From positions 54,396 to 118,395 of the forward strand of contig NZ_MLCF01000011.1 of the NCBI RefSeq assembly GCF_001879105.1: DNA of 64,000 nucleotides. The letters run 5' to 3'. The notes below the pieces were generated by a model. It was not told the origin of the DNA. It saw nothing but the letters and a program-made list of their open reading frames with translations, and did not search any database. Positions 19,257 through 34,094 of the stretch are shown here, piece after piece. Every line of letters begins with the position of its first letter. Positions within the stretch are counted from its first letter, which is position 1. A program made the translations under genes and the position numbers. The DNA is from Mangrovactinospora gilvigrisea. GTDB lineage: Bacteria > Actinomycetota > Actinomycetes > Streptomycetales > Streptomycetaceae.

Positions 19257-19338
19257 CTAACCGGCCGCGGACGGGCCGGTGCGCGGACCCGCGTCCCGCC
19301 GGGTGATGGGACGTCGGGCCCGCTCGCCGGGGCGTCGG

Positions 19339-20250
19339 TCAGGAGTCCGATCCGTCGGAGCCGTCGGCCCCGTCCAGAGCGAGGTGCTGGCCCGGCAGGA
19401 TCAGCGACGGGTTGTCGCCCACCGTCGACTTGTTGGCGCGGTAGAGGTTCTTCCAGCCGCCGTCGACACCGTGGCTGTGCGCGATGTCCCAGAGGTTGTC
19501 GCCGGGCCTGACGGTGTATTCGGCGCCGCCCTTGGCGTGCTTGCCGCCGCCCTGGCCGCCGTCGTCGGAGCCGGTGCTGCCGCCGTCACCGGACGGTCCG
19601 GCGTGCCTGCCGCCGCCCTGCCCGGGGGACGTCGACGGCGGCGTGGAGGGGGACGTCGCCGAGGGCGTGGGGGTGGGCGTGCCGGTCTGCGAGGGGGTGG
19701 CGGAGGGGGACGGGAAGGAGTCGTCCGAGCCGCTGCCGCCGGAGTGCCCGTGGTGCCGCTTGCCCTGGTCGCCGCCGGAGGAGGACGACGAGGAGGACGG
19801 GGACGGGGAGGCCGAGGAGGACGGCGAGGAGCTGGGGGACGGCGAGGCGGACGAGCCGTCACCGCCGCTGCCGTCGTCGGAGAGGCCGGCCGTGGCGCCG
19901 CACACCGGCCACGCCTCCGGACCCTGCTCGGCGAGGACCTTCTCGGCCACGGCTATCTGCTGCGACTCGGTGGCCAGATCGGGCCGTTCGGCGTACTGCG
20001 TGCCGCCGAAGGCCTCCCAGGTGGACTGGGTGAACTGCAGGCCGCCGTAGAAGCCGTTGCTCGAGTTGAGCGTCCAGTCGCCGCCGCTCTCGCAGTCCGC
20101 CACCTTCTGCCAGGTGGTGGAGTCCGCGGCGTGCGCGGTGGTGACGCCCAGCAGCGGGAGTGCGACTCCCGCTCCGGCGACGCCCGCCTTGAGCACGACC
20201 CGGTTGACCGGCCTGGGGCGACGGTGTCGCCCGTTTCCGGACTGCAGCAT
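19339..20250 (-). CDS. rpfA: Resuscitation-promoting factor-type lysozyme-like protein with LysM (RpfA)
   Basis: A 303-residue secreted peptidoglycan hydrolase. A long N-region with RHRRPRPVNRVVLKAG leads to a signal peptide ending near TTAHAAD (about residue 42). The Rpf catalytic domain covers about 43-115; the conserved Glu lies in VADCESGGDW, followed by NGFYGGLQFTQSTW. A Ser/Pro/Gly/Asp linker of about 130 residues follows, then a LysM domain at about 243-292 (YTVRPGDNLWDIAHSHGV). Such proteins open peptidoglycan during spore germination. The upstream leader carries a ydaO-type c-di-AMP riboswitch, as reported for rpfA of S. coelicolor. Confidence 0.93.
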   Translation of the reverse strand: MLQSGNGRHRRPRPVNRVVLKAGVAGAGVALPLLGVTTAHAADSTTWQKVADCESGGDWTLNSSNGFYGGLQFTQSTWEAFGGTQYAERPDLATESQQIAVAEKVLAEQGPEAWPVCGATAGLSDDGSGGDGSSASPSPSSSPSSSASPSPSSSSSSSGGDQGKRHHGHSGGSGSDDSFPSPSATPSQTGTPTPTPSATSPSTPPSTSPGQGGGRHAGPSGDGGSTGSDDGGQGGGKHAKGGAEYTVRPGDNLWDIAHSHGVDGGWKNLYRANKSTVGDNPSLILPGQHLALDGADGSDGSDS

Positions 20251-20340
20251 GGACGTTCCGTCCCTCTCCGACGCCTGCGAGGTGAGCTGTCGGGTTCGGG
20301 CCGGGAGGATGGCCCGGCCGGGCCCGGCCCGAGGGCCTGA

Positions 20341-20520
20341 CTCGGCTTCACCCCAAGCCGTCCGCCTGCCCGTTGTCCGTGCGGACAGCGGGTCTGCGGC
20401 CGGCGGGAACGTTGGTTCCCCCGCTCCTGCCTTCGGGTTGTCGGTGCGCCCTGTCTGCCTGCCGCCGACGGCAGGATTGGGCGGTCCGGCGGCAGGGCCC
20501 GCGGGTGCAGGCCAACGGGA
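20341..20520 (-). ncRNA. ydaO/yuaA-type c-di-AMP riboswitch in the rpfA leader
   Basis: On the minus strand the leader carries the hallmark elements in order: GCAGGAGCGGGGGAACC, then paired helices including GTCCGCACGGAC, then GGCTTGGGGTGAAGCC about 90 bases before the rpfA start. The GGGGGAACC and TTGGGGTGAA boxes are the conserved core of the ydaO class. This class turns expression off when c-di-AMP binds, and it is established upstream of rpfA in streptomycetes. Exact ends were not modelled. Confidence 0.85.
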
Positions 20521-20643
20521 ACGGTAACGACTGACTCAGATGATCACAAGCCTGTATAGCAATCGTCACACGCGCATCACTTCAGAATGGCTTAAGGTGA
20601 CGCCTCGTCAGCGGCGGCATCGCGTCCGCTTAGTGAGCACATG
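20521..20643 (-). promoter_or_regulatory. rpfA promoter region
   Basis: This stretch between the riboswitch and the P450 stop is unusually AT-rich for the window. On the minus strand it holds TGTGACGATTGCTATACAGG, with a TATACA that could be a -10 box. No confident -35 was found at 17-18 bases. The transcription start of rpfA should lie here. Confidence 0.4.
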
Positions 20644-21924
20644 TCAGGACTCCCCGTCAGGTCCATGGAGCAACCCGGACAAAGGGGCGAAGGAGACCGG
20701 CAGGTCGCGGAGCCCGCGCATGATCAGCCCGCCGCGCCAGCGCAGCTCGGAGGGGTCGGCGGAAAGTTCCAGGTCGGGCAGCCGGCGGAAGAGCGCGGCG
20801 AGCGCGACGCGCCCCTCCAGGCGGGCCAGCGGGGCGCCCAGGCAGTAGTGGATGCCGTGGCCGAAACCGAGGTGCGGGTTGTCGGCGCGGGCCAGGTCCA
20901 GCAGGTCCGGATCGGCGAAGCGGGCGCCGTCCCGGTCCGCGGCGGCGAGCACGACGAGCACCGGCTCGCCGGCCGCGATGCGCGGCCCGCCGGGTCCGCC
21001 GGGTCCGCCGAGAACAAGGTCCTCCCTGGCGAACCGCCAGGTGGCCATCTCCACCGGTCCGTCGAAGCGCAGCAGCTCCTCGACGGCGGCGGTCTGGGCG
21101 GCGGCGTCGCCGTCCGCGACGGACTTCTCGAAGGCCGCCCGCTGGGCGCCGTGGACGGGGTCGAGCAGCGCGCGGGTGCCGTTGCCGATCAGGTTGACGG
21201 TGGTCTCGAAGCCGGCGAAAAGCAGGATGAACGCCATCGCGGCGGCCTCCGACTCGGTGAGGTGCTCGCCGTGGTCGCTCGCCCGGATCAGCCCGGAGAT
21301 CAGGTCGTCGCCGAGGTCGGAGCGCTTGCGGTGGATCAGCTCGGCGAGGTAGCCGCGGATCCGCTTCACCGCGCGGGCGACGCCGCCGCGCGGGGCGCGG
21401 GCGCCGTGGCGGATCATCTGGCCGGCCCAGTCGCGCAGCTGCTCCTGGTCCTCGCCCGGGACGCCGAGCAGGTCGCAGATCGCGTAGATGGGCAGCGGGA
21501 AGGCGTACTCGTGGATCAGGTCGGCGCTGCCGCGGGCGGCGAAGGCGTCCAGCAGCCCGTCGGCGAGCGCCTGGACGCGCGGCTCGAAGGCGGCGACGCG
21601 GCGCGGGGTGAAGGCCCGGGAGACGAGCCGGCGCAGCCGGGTGTGGTCGGGCGGGTCGATGTTGAGCAGATGCGTGATCAGGCCGGAGCTGCGCTCCCCC
21701 GGGATGCCGACCTTGCCGGCGGCGTGCGCGGCGCGGCTGTGGGTGTCGGGGTTCTTGCTCAGCCGCGGGTCGGCGAGGGCGGAGCGGGCGTCCTCGTAGC
21801 GGCTGACGAGCCAGGCGTCGACGCCGCTGGGGAGGGTGGTGCGGTGCACGGGGGCGTCGCGGCGGAGGGCGGCGTACGCCGGGTAGGGGTCGTCGGCGAA
21901 GGCGCGGGTGAAGAGCTCGGTCAT
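20644..21924 (-). CDS. Cytochrome P450
   Basis: A 426-residue soluble bacterial P450. The oxygen-binding I-helix motif is LLFAGFETTVN near residue 235. The ExxR is in EELLRFDGPVE near 283. The heme loop is LGFGHGIHYCLGAPLARLE, with the Cys ligand near 358. The N-terminal MTELFTRAFADDPYPAYAALRRDAPVH is typical of CYP105/107-like enzymes. Its ATG overlaps the stop of the endonuclease V gene (ATGA at 21921-21924), so it is coupled to that gene. No ferredoxin gene is adjacent and the substrate is unknown. Confidence 0.95.
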   Translation of the reverse strand: MTELFTRAFADDPYPAYAALRRDAPVHRTTLPSGVDAWLVSRYEDARSALADPRLSKNPDTHSRAAHAAGKVGIPGERSSGLITHLLNIDPPDHTRLRRLVSRAFTPRRVAAFEPRVQALADGLLDAFAARGSADLIHEYAFPLPIYAICDLLGVPGEDQEQLRDWAGQMIRHGARAPRGGVARAVKRIRGYLAELIHRKRSDLGDDLISGLIRASDHGEHLTESEAAAMAFILLFAGFETTVNLIGNGTRALLDPVHGAQRAAFEKSVADGDAAAQTAAVEELLRFDGPVEMATWRFAREDLVLGGPGGPGGPRIAAGEPVLVVLAAADRDGARFADPDLLDLARADNPHLGFGHGIHYCLGAPLARLEGRVALAALFRRLPDLELSADPSELRWRGGLIMRGLRDLPVSFAPLSGLLHGPDGES

Positions 21925-22715
21925 GCGCGGGCTTCGGTGTCGGCGTTGCGGGTGTCGGCGTTGCGGGTGTCGGCGTCGAGGGCGTCGCGGCAGAGGCGGT
22001 CGGCGCGGCGGGTCGTCTCCGGGAGGCGGTAGCGGGGCGCGGCGGCGAGGACGTGGCGGGTGAGGTCGTCCAGCCCGACGCGGTGGCCGACCGAGAGGTA
22101 GACGGGTTTGACGCCGCGTTGGGTGCGCAGGACGCGTCCCAGGACCGCGCCGTCCGCCTCGTCGACGAGGTCGGCGTGGTCGCCGCGCTCGGGGCCGGGC
22201 TCGGCGTGCGTGCCGATCAGGCGGGTCTTGGCGACGCCGGCGGTGGGCAGGCCGGTGAGGACGCCGAGATGGCAGGCGAGGCCGAAGCGGCGGGGGTGGG
22301 CGAGCCCGTGGCCGTCGCAGAGCAGCAGGTCGGGCGGGGCGGTGAGCTTGGCCAGGGCGGCGAGCAGGACGGGGACCTCGCGGAAGGCGAAGAGGCCGGG
22401 GATGTAGGGGAAGCGGGCCGGGCCGATGGCCGTGGCCTCCTCGATGACGTCGAGCGTCGCCGCGTCCAGCACGACGACGGCTCCGGCGACGCGGTCCTCC
22501 GGACCGCCGGTGCCGGCGTAGGCGACGTCCAGGCCGGCGAGGGTGCGCGGGCGCGCGGGGCCTTCGGCGTCGAGCACCGCCAGCGGCCTGAGCCGCGCCT
22601 GCTCGGCCAGCGCCTCCCGCTCGGTGGCGGGCCACCCCCGCCGCTCCTCCGCCCCGGCTCCGAGAGGCACCGACGGCGCCTGCACCGCGCCCACCCCGGG
22701 CGGCAACGGCGTCAT
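21921..22715 (-). CDS. nfi: Endonuclease V (deoxyinosine-specific repair)
   Basis: A 264-residue protein that nicks DNA (or RNA) near deaminated adenine. Key elements: LAGLDVAYAG with the first metal-binding Asp near residue 65, FPYIPGLFAFREVP near 103 (the PYIP wedge), and LLLCDGHGLAHPRRFGLACH near 133. VAKTRLIG and SVGHRVGLDDL complete the fold. The C-terminus has a short tandem repeat (ADTRNADTRNADT) coded by a 15-base repeat at 21938-21975. ATGA overlaps join it to mazG upstream and to the P450 downstream. Confidence 0.93.
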   Translation of the reverse strand: MTPLPPGVGAVQAPSVPLGAGAEERRGWPATEREALAEQARLRPLAVLDAEGPARPRTLAGLDVAYAGTGGPEDRVAGAVVVLDAATLDVIEEATAIGPARFPYIPGLFAFREVPVLLAALAKLTAPPDLLLCDGHGLAHPRRFGLACHLGVLTGLPTAGVAKTRLIGTHAEPGPERGDHADLVDEADGAVLGRVLRTQRGVKPVYLSVGHRVGLDDLTRHVLAAAPRYRLPETTRRADRLCRDALDADTRNADTRNADTEARA

Positions 22716-23692
22716 CGCTCGGCCCCGCGGACCCGCTCCGCGTACCGGCGCGCCGCCCCGCGCAGCGCCGCCTCCGCGTCCAGGCCCCGCTCGCGCGCGT
22801 CGGCGACGATGCCCAGCAGCAGATCCCCGAGCGCGGCGCCGTCCGCCGCGGAACCGCCCCGCGGCACGTCCACCGCCACCCCCGCCTTCTCCGCGCGCGA
22901 CATCAGCTTCCCCGCCAGCGACAGCGCCGGCTGCGCCATCGGCACGCCGTCCATCGACGACGCCCGCCCCTTCTCCTCCGCCTTGAGCTGCTCCCAGTTG
23001 CGGGCCACCTGGTCCGCCGAGTCCGCCACCACATCCCCGAAGACATGCGGATGACGGTTCATCAGCTTCTCGACGATCCCGCCCGCCACATCGTCGATGG
23101 AGAACGGCTCGTCCTCGTCCTCCTCCGCCATCCGCGCGTGGAAGACCACCTGGAGCAGCACATCCCCCAGCTCCTCGCGCAGATCCGCCCGCTCCCCGTC
23201 CTCGATCGCCTCGACGAGCTCGTAGCACTCCTCGATCAGATACGTCACCAGCGAGGCGTGCGTCTGCCGCGCGTCCCACGGGCACCCGCCCGGCGAGCGC
23301 AGCCGGTCCATCACCGCGACCAGGTCGAGCAGCCGCGCGCCCGGCAGGTCGTAGGACGCGGGCAGCATCTCCACCTCGGGCAGCGTCTCGCCGCGCACCG
23401 CCGCCGAGGCGAGCCCCGTCACCAGCCCGGGCTCGCCGTCCGCGCCGAGCACCCACACCACGTCGCCGTCCGCGGCCCGCGCCTCCTCCAGGAGCGCGAG
23501 CGCCGCGCACGGCCCCACCTCGACCGCGACGTCCGCCTCGCGCAGCGCCGGCAGCAGCGGGTGGCCCTCGTCGGCGACCCGCACCGCCGCCGCCTCGTGC
23601 AGCGTCCGCCAGGCCGGCCAGGAGAGCAGGCCGGGGGCGACGCGATGGGTGGTGCTGAGCAGGACGAGCCGGCCCGGGTTGTTGTCACTCAC
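22712..23692 (-). CDS. mazG: MazG family nucleoside triphosphate pyrophosphohydrolase
   Basis: A 326-residue enzyme that hydrolyses NTPs, including non-canonical ones, to NMP and pyrophosphate. The N-terminal 110 residues form an extra domain (VLLSTTHRVAPGLLSW). The MazG core begins at LLDLVAVMDRLRSPGGCPWD near 122 and carries the metal-binding acids in YLIEECYELVEAI and LREELGDVLLQVVFHA. KLMNRHPHVFGD follows. GTG 23692 is the start. It overlaps nfi by ATGA, linking two nucleotide-damage functions in one unit. Confidence 0.93.
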   Translation of the reverse strand: MSDNNPGRLVLLSTTHRVAPGLLSWPAWRTLHEAAAVRVADEGHPLLPALREADVAVEVGPCAALALLEEARAADGDVVWVLGADGEPGLVTGLASAAVRGETLPEVEMLPASYDLPGARLLDLVAVMDRLRSPGGCPWDARQTHASLVTYLIEECYELVEAIEDGERADLREELGDVLLQVVFHARMAEEDEDEPFSIDDVAGGIVEKLMNRHPHVFGDVVADSADQVARNWEQLKAEEKGRASSMDGVPMAQPALSLAGKLMSRAEKAGVAVDVPRGGSAADGAALGDLLLGIVADARERGLDAEAALRGAARRYAERVRGAER

Positions 23693-23727
23693 ACGCCCGA
23701 ACCTACCGCGATCCCCTCGTCACGCGA

Positions 23728-24321
23728 TCAGGCCTGCTTCAGCCACGGCTCCGACGCCTTGCCCAGCTGCATCTTCGCCACGTCCCACGATCCGTACCGG
23801 GGGTTGATGTCGATGTGCAGCCCGGCGGCGGTGTCCGCGAGGATCTTGCGTCCGGCGGTCGCCGCCGCCTTGCTGCCGGCCGGCTGACCGGTGGAGGCCT
23901 GCAGCTGCTGCCACTCCGCCTGCTGGCGGTAGAAGTCGTCGATCTGGCCGGGCAGCAGGCCCTCGTGCTGAAGGAGCGTCTGCTCGAGCGCGGCGCGGCC
24001 GCCGACCGTCTTCTCGTCGGCCGCCTCCAGGCGGCGCCAGTCGGAAGCCTGGACGGTGATGCCCTGCGCGGTCGCGGCCCGGTCCAGCACCCGGTCGTTG
24101 ATCATCCGGTTGAGCGTGAAGCGCGGCAGGTTGACGGTCTTGGCGTCGGCGCCGACCGCGCCGCGGAGCTGCCCCGCCTGGGACTGGACGGCGGCGACGG
24201 TGATGCGGTGGCCGCCGACCACCGCGGCGGCGCCCGGGTGGGGCGTCCCCCCGCAGCCGCTGAGCGCGAGCATGCCCGCGCAGGCGAGGACGGCGAGCGA
24301 ACACGTGCGACGAGCGGACAT
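23728..24321 (-). CDS. SurA N-terminal-domain-like lipoprotein
   Basis: A 197-residue lipoprotein. ATG 24321 lies behind GGGAGG. The signal peptide ends in the lipobox LSGC with the lipidated Cys at residue 23. The mature part (AAVVGGHRITVAAVQSQ, then FTLNRMINDRVLDRAATAQGI) resembles the SurA/PpiC-type N-terminal chaperone fold, without a visible parvulin domain. It probably assists folding of exported proteins at the outer face of the membrane. It lies 35 bases upstream of mazG in the same direction. Confidence 0.82.
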   Translation of the reverse strand: MSARRTCSLAVLACAGMLALSGCGGTPHPGAAAVVGGHRITVAAVQSQAGQLRGAVGADAKTVNLPRFTLNRMINDRVLDRAATAQGITVQASDWRRLEAADEKTVGGRAALEQTLLQHEGLLPGQIDDFYRQQAEWQQLQASTGQPAGSKAAATAGRKILADTAAGLHIDINPRYGSWDVAKMQLGKASEPWLKQA

Positions 24322-24390
24322 GCGACCTCCCGGGTCGATGCAGCTTGTGACTCGGCTCACGAGGCTATGCGCAATGCTTCGCCGGATCTA

Positions 24391-25317
24391 CTACTGGGAC
24401 GGAGGTTCGCCGTGCGACTCGCGGTCCGCCGCCGGCTGACCGGTGATCTGGGCTCCCTCGCGCGGTTCCTCGTTCCCCTCACGGGGCGCGTCGCCGGGGG
24501 CGTCGACCTCGCCGAAGCGGGCGAGGGCGAGAGCGCCGGCGACCGCGAGGAGGAAGCCGAGGACGGCGATCGGGACCATGCCGTGGCGGGTGGTGTCGCC
24601 CAGCAGCCAGACGCCCAGCACCGCCGGCACCGCGGTCTCGCCCAGCACCAGGCCGGCCGTGGCCACCGCCACCCGCCCGCCGACCAGTGACTGGGCGAGC
24701 AGGGCGAAGGCGACGGCCCCCGAGGCGATCAGCGCATAGGTGGCCGGCTCCCGCAGCAGCGGCAGCACCGTCCCGGACCAGAACGGCATGTGCAGCTCGG
24801 GCAGCAGACGCACCGACAGCGAGACGTCGCCGTAGCCGAGGCCGGCGATCGCGCCGAGCACCGCGGCCCGTCCGGCGCCCTTCAGCCCGCGGGCGGCGAG
24901 CAGCCCCAGCACGCCCAGCAGCGCGGCGACGCCGAGCCCGACCCAGTGCACGGCCGGGCCGGGGTGGCGGTGGCCCTCCTCGCCGGAGGTGATGCCGAGC
25001 AGCGCCAGCCCGGCGCAGACCGCGATGACGCCGCCCCACTCGGCGCGCCCGAGCCGCGACTTGAGCAGCACCGCCCCGGTGACGGCGGTGACCGCCAGGC
25101 TGCCCGCGACGGCGGCCTGCACCAGGTAGAGCGGCAGCATCCGGAGCGCCACCAGCTCGAAGACGAAGCCGAGGCCGTCCAGGGCGAGGCCGCCGATGAA
25201 CGGTGCGGAGACCATCGCCCGGACGGCGCCGTTGGCGCGCACGCCGATCGCCTGGAGGACGGTCGCCACCCCGAAACAGGCCGCGGCGAGCAGCGCCGCG
25301 GTCAGTGCAAGTGCCAT
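24391..25317 (-). CDS. EamA/DMT-like integral membrane protein
   Basis: A 308-residue protein with about nine or ten hydrophobic segments, the two-fold DMT pattern (first half up to GLALLGITSG, second from VHWVGLGVAALLG). LQAIGVRANG after the first segment and GETAVPAVLGVWLLGD near residue 232 are typical of actinobacterial DMT proteins. The last 35 residues are a charged hydrophilic tail. Substrate unknown. Its start lies 52 bases after mfd. Confidence 0.78.
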   Translation of the reverse strand: MALALTAALLAAACFGVATVLQAIGVRANGAVRAMVSAPFIGGLALDGLGFVFELVALRMLPLYLVQAAVAGSLAVTAVTGAVLLKSRLGRAEWGGVIAVCAGLALLGITSGEEGHRHPGPAVHWVGLGVAALLGVLGLLAARGLKGAGRAAVLGAIAGLGYGDVSLSVRLLPELHMPFWSGTVLPLLREPATYALIASGAVAFALLAQSLVGGRVAVATAGLVLGETAVPAVLGVWLLGDTTRHGMVPIAVLGFLLAVAGALALARFGEVDAPGDAPREGNEEPREGAQITGQPAADRESHGEPPSQ

Positions 25318-25369
25318 GCCGCCAACGGTAGCGGCCCGCCCGGCGGAGTCCCGCCGGGCCGGGCCGTCC

Positions 25370-28957
<3,588 letters not shown>

Positions 28958-29319
28958 GGTCGGGTGCGGCACCTCTCGGTTTGGACGTGGGCGCGACGGG
29001 GCGACGCGGGCGCAACGCGGATCGCCCGGCACCTCGCGGAAGGGGGGTGTCGGGTGGGATCGCCGTCCCAGCGTACGCCGAGACGCCGCCCGCTGCGTCG
29101 CCGTCCCTCCGCCCCGGCACCCCACCCGGGGTCCGCGGGGTGACCGCACACCTGGTGACCCAGAGCCGGGTGGGGCGCCGGGCGAAGCCGCGGCGCTTCG
29201 CGCGCGGGCCCGGCGGCCGCCGACGGCGCTCGCGCCGCGCCCGCCCCGGGTGGGGTGCCGGGGCGGAGGGGCGGCGCGGACAGGGCACCGCGCCGGGCGG
29301 GCGGCCGCCGTCCCGGCTG
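28958..29319. repeat. Intergenic region upstream of mfd holding a large inverted repeat
   Basis: 362 bases without a credible gene. A 26-base sequence at 29106-29131 recurs as an exact reverse complement at 29244-29269. Both are copies of the CCCCGGCACCCC family. The loop between them is 112 bases. The mfd promoter should lie between this structure and 28957. On the other side it follows the coiled-coil gene, so it may act as a barrier for transcription. Confidence 0.7.
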
Positions 29320-30348
29320 CTACCCGCGGTACGCCCTGCGGGGGTCGATCGGAGCGTCGGTCTCGAAGACCATCGTCTTGTCCTCGGCCGGCACCTCGTC
29401 CTCGACCGGCGCCGCCGCCTCCGCCGCCGCCCCGGCGTCGGCCTCCGCCTCCATCGCCGCCGCCGCGGCACTCGCCGCGCCCGCCCCGGTCAGCGTCGCC
29501 AGCATCTGCTTGATGTGGTCCAGGTGCGAGTTGATCGCGTCGACCCGCCGCACATGCTCGCGCTGCGACCGCTCGCTCTGCGACCGGATCGAGGAGACCC
29601 GCTCCCGCGACTCCGCCCCCAGCCGCTCCGCCTCCGCCTCGGAGGACTCCTCCAGCTCGCGCGAGCGCTGCTCCGCCGCCGTCCGCTCCGCCTCGGCCCG
29701 CGCCAGGATCTCCTCCGCGCGCCGCGTCAGCCCCTCGATGCGGGCGTCCAGTTCCTCCGCCTTGCGCCGCGCCGCGGTGTCCTGCTCCTCGGAGCGCCGC
29801 TTCAGGCCCTCCTCGAACTCCGCGACCGTCCGCGCCGTCTCCTCGCGCGCCGAGCGGTACGCCGCCGCGGACTCGTCGCGCAGCCGCGACGCCTCCGCGG
29901 TGGCCTCGTCGGTGAGCCCGCCGGCCTCCCGGCGGGCCAGCTCGACGACGCCCTCGCCGCGCTCGTCGGCCGCGGCGCGGTACGCGTCCGCCTCCTCGCG
30001 GGCGCGGTTCAGCGCGGCCTCGCCCTCGTCGCGCGCGGTCGCGTCGTCGCGCTCGGCGGCCGCCTCGGCCTCCTGCCGCAGCGCGGTGGCCTGCTCCTCG
30101 ACGAGGCCCAGGATCCGCTGCGCGCGGCTGCCCAGGGCGTCGTACTCGGGGACGATCTCCTCGTTGTGGCGCCGGAGCGCGGCGAGCCGCTCCTCCGCCT
30201 GCGCTATCCGCTTCTCCAACTCCGAGACCCGCTGCCAGCGGCCGTCCCGGTCGGCGGACAGCCGCGCGAGGTACTCGTCGACCTGCTCGCGGTGGTAGCC
30301 GCCGCGCTTCTCGACACGCAGACCGTGCGGTGAAGCGGCGTCGCTCAT
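29320..30348 (-). CDS. Coiled-coil protein with DivIVA-like N-terminus (often called cellulose-binding protein in Streptomyces)
   Basis: A 342-residue cytoplasmic protein. The N-terminal RVEKRGGYHREQVDEYLARLSADRD resembles the membrane-curvature-sensing start of DivIVA-type proteins. Residues about 35-275 are an almost unbroken coiled coil with very high Glu/Arg/Ala. The tail is Ala/Glu-rich and ends TMVFETDAPIDPRRAYRG. Such proteins take part in polar growth scaffolds in streptomycetes; the role here is inferred. ATG 30348 follows AGGGAAG. Confidence 0.75.
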   Translation of the reverse strand: MSDAASPHGLRVEKRGGYHREQVDEYLARLSADRDGRWQRVSELEKRIAQAEERLAALRRHNEEIVPEYDALGSRAQRILGLVEEQATALRQEAEAAAERDDATARDEGEAALNRAREEADAYRAAADERGEGVVELARREAGGLTDEATAEASRLRDESAAAYRSAREETARTVAEFEEGLKRRSEEQDTAARRKAEELDARIEGLTRRAEEILARAEAERTAAEQRSRELEESSEAEAERLGAESRERVSSIRSQSERSQREHVRRVDAINSHLDHIKQMLATLTGAGAASAAAAAMEAEADAGAAAEAAAPVEDEVPAEDKTMVFETDAPIDPRRAYRG

Positions 30349-30520
30349 GTCTTCCCTGCCTTTTGCCGGTGCCGTTGCCTGCCGTCCTGCCCCCAGTCTC
30401 GCAGCGCTCCGGGGTAATGCGCAGGCCGGTGACGAGTCGGTCACCGATCGTGATGCTGCGTCACCGGTCGGCGACGCAGGGCGAGTCGGGGGGACCCGCC
30501 CTGCCGTACACCCGTGCCCC

Positions 30521-33100
<2,580 letters not shown>

Positions 33101-33101
33101 T

Positions 33102-34094
33102 TCAGCGCACCTCCACCGGGACGGCGCGGGCGAATCCGCCGTCCACCATCAGCTTGGCCACGGTCTCCAGCTCCGGGGGACGGCCCGCCAGCCGGGTCAG
33201 GAAATCGTCGAAGTCGTCGCCGCACGGCAGCAGCAGCTCGCGCACCCGCTGCTCGACGGGGTAGCCGTCGTAGTCCCGGGCGTCGTCCCAGGGCGAGAAC
33301 CACACCGAACCGGCGCCCTCGCCCTTGACCTTGAGCGCCAGCAGGCCGCCCTGCACATAGGCGATGCCCAGGTAGTCCTTGGTGAGGAACTCGCGCAGGC
33401 ACTTGTTGACGTAGTGCAGGTCGTCGAGCGAGTGCTGCCCGCGGAGGGTGAGGAACGGCTGGTCGACGAGGATCCCGTGGGCGGGGTCCAGGGCGGTGCC
33501 GACCGGCGTGCAGCCCCCGGCGACCTTCAGAAACGCCCGGTAGGGGCCGGGCAGTTGGTAGCCCAGCGACTCCTCCAGGGAGCGCACCTGCTGCTCGCTG
33601 ACCGGCTGCGGGCCCTCCGGCAGCCGCAGGTGCGCGGGGCGCGGGTCCTGCAGCGGGCGGGTGCCGCGCTTGCCCTGGTCGGCCGCGCTGGTGGCGACGC
33701 CGCCGTGGTGGCGCAGCAGCGCCTTGACGGGCGTCGGCACCAGCTCCAGGCGCCGGCTGCCGGGGACGTGGTGCCACGTCCAGCCGATCGGCGTCGCGAC
33801 CGGGCAGTCCAGGCCCTCCCACAGCTTGTGGCCGGACGCGGCGAGCACGGCGTTGGCCGACACGTAGTCGGTGAGCCGCAGCTCGTCCACGCCGAAGCCC
33901 TGCGGCGGGTCGTCGATCTCGGCCGCCGCGCGGGCGTACGGCGAGAAGTTCGGAAAACCCCGGTCGTCGATCCGCACGCCGTCCGGGAATTGGGCGTGGC
34001 GGACCGGGTCGGGGAAGTGCACGACCTGTCCCGCATACGCGAGATTGGGCGCCGTCACGGCTCCGGGCCGGCCTGGCGTCATCACTGCCCCCAT
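33102..34094 (-). CDS. WHH-type nuclease-like domain fused to SMI1/KNR4 (SUKH) domain
   Basis: A 330-residue soluble protein if ATG 34094 is used; ATG 34121 and ATG 34082 are alternatives. N-terminal half: AYAGQVVHFPDPVR, GFPNFSPYARAAAEI, then WTWHHVPGSRRLELVPTPV and RHHGG. This order, with a Trp-His-His motif and a later His-His-Gly-Gly, is that of WHH nucleases of the HNH/EndoVII superfamily found in polymorphic toxins. C-terminal half, about residues 150-310: EESLGYQLPGPYRAFLKVAGG and FYVNK-like elements of SMI1/KNR4 (SUKH-1), an immunity fold. Toxin-like and immunity-like parts in one chain is unusual. It is coupled to the 859-residue gene downstream. Confidence 0.75.
   Translation of the reverse strand: MGAVMTPGRPGAVTAPNLAYAGQVVHFPDPVRHAQFPDGVRIDDRGFPNFSPYARAAAEIDDPPQGFGVDELRLTDYVSANAVLAASGHKLWEGLDCPVATPIGWTWHHVPGSRRLELVPTPVKALLRHHGGVATSAADQGKRGTRPLQDPRPAHLRLPEGPQPVSEQQVRSLEESLGYQLPGPYRAFLKVAGGCTPVGTALDPAHGILVDQPFLTLRGQHSLDDLHYVNKCLREFLTKDYLGIAYVQGGLLALKVKGEGAGSVWFSPWDDARDYDGYPVEQRVRELLLPCGDDFDDFLTRLAGRPPELETVAKLMVDGGFARAVPVEVR

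Noticed and set aside
20521..20580. Crp site in the rpfA promoter
   Set aside because: Only a TGTGA half-site is visible and the second half does not fit.
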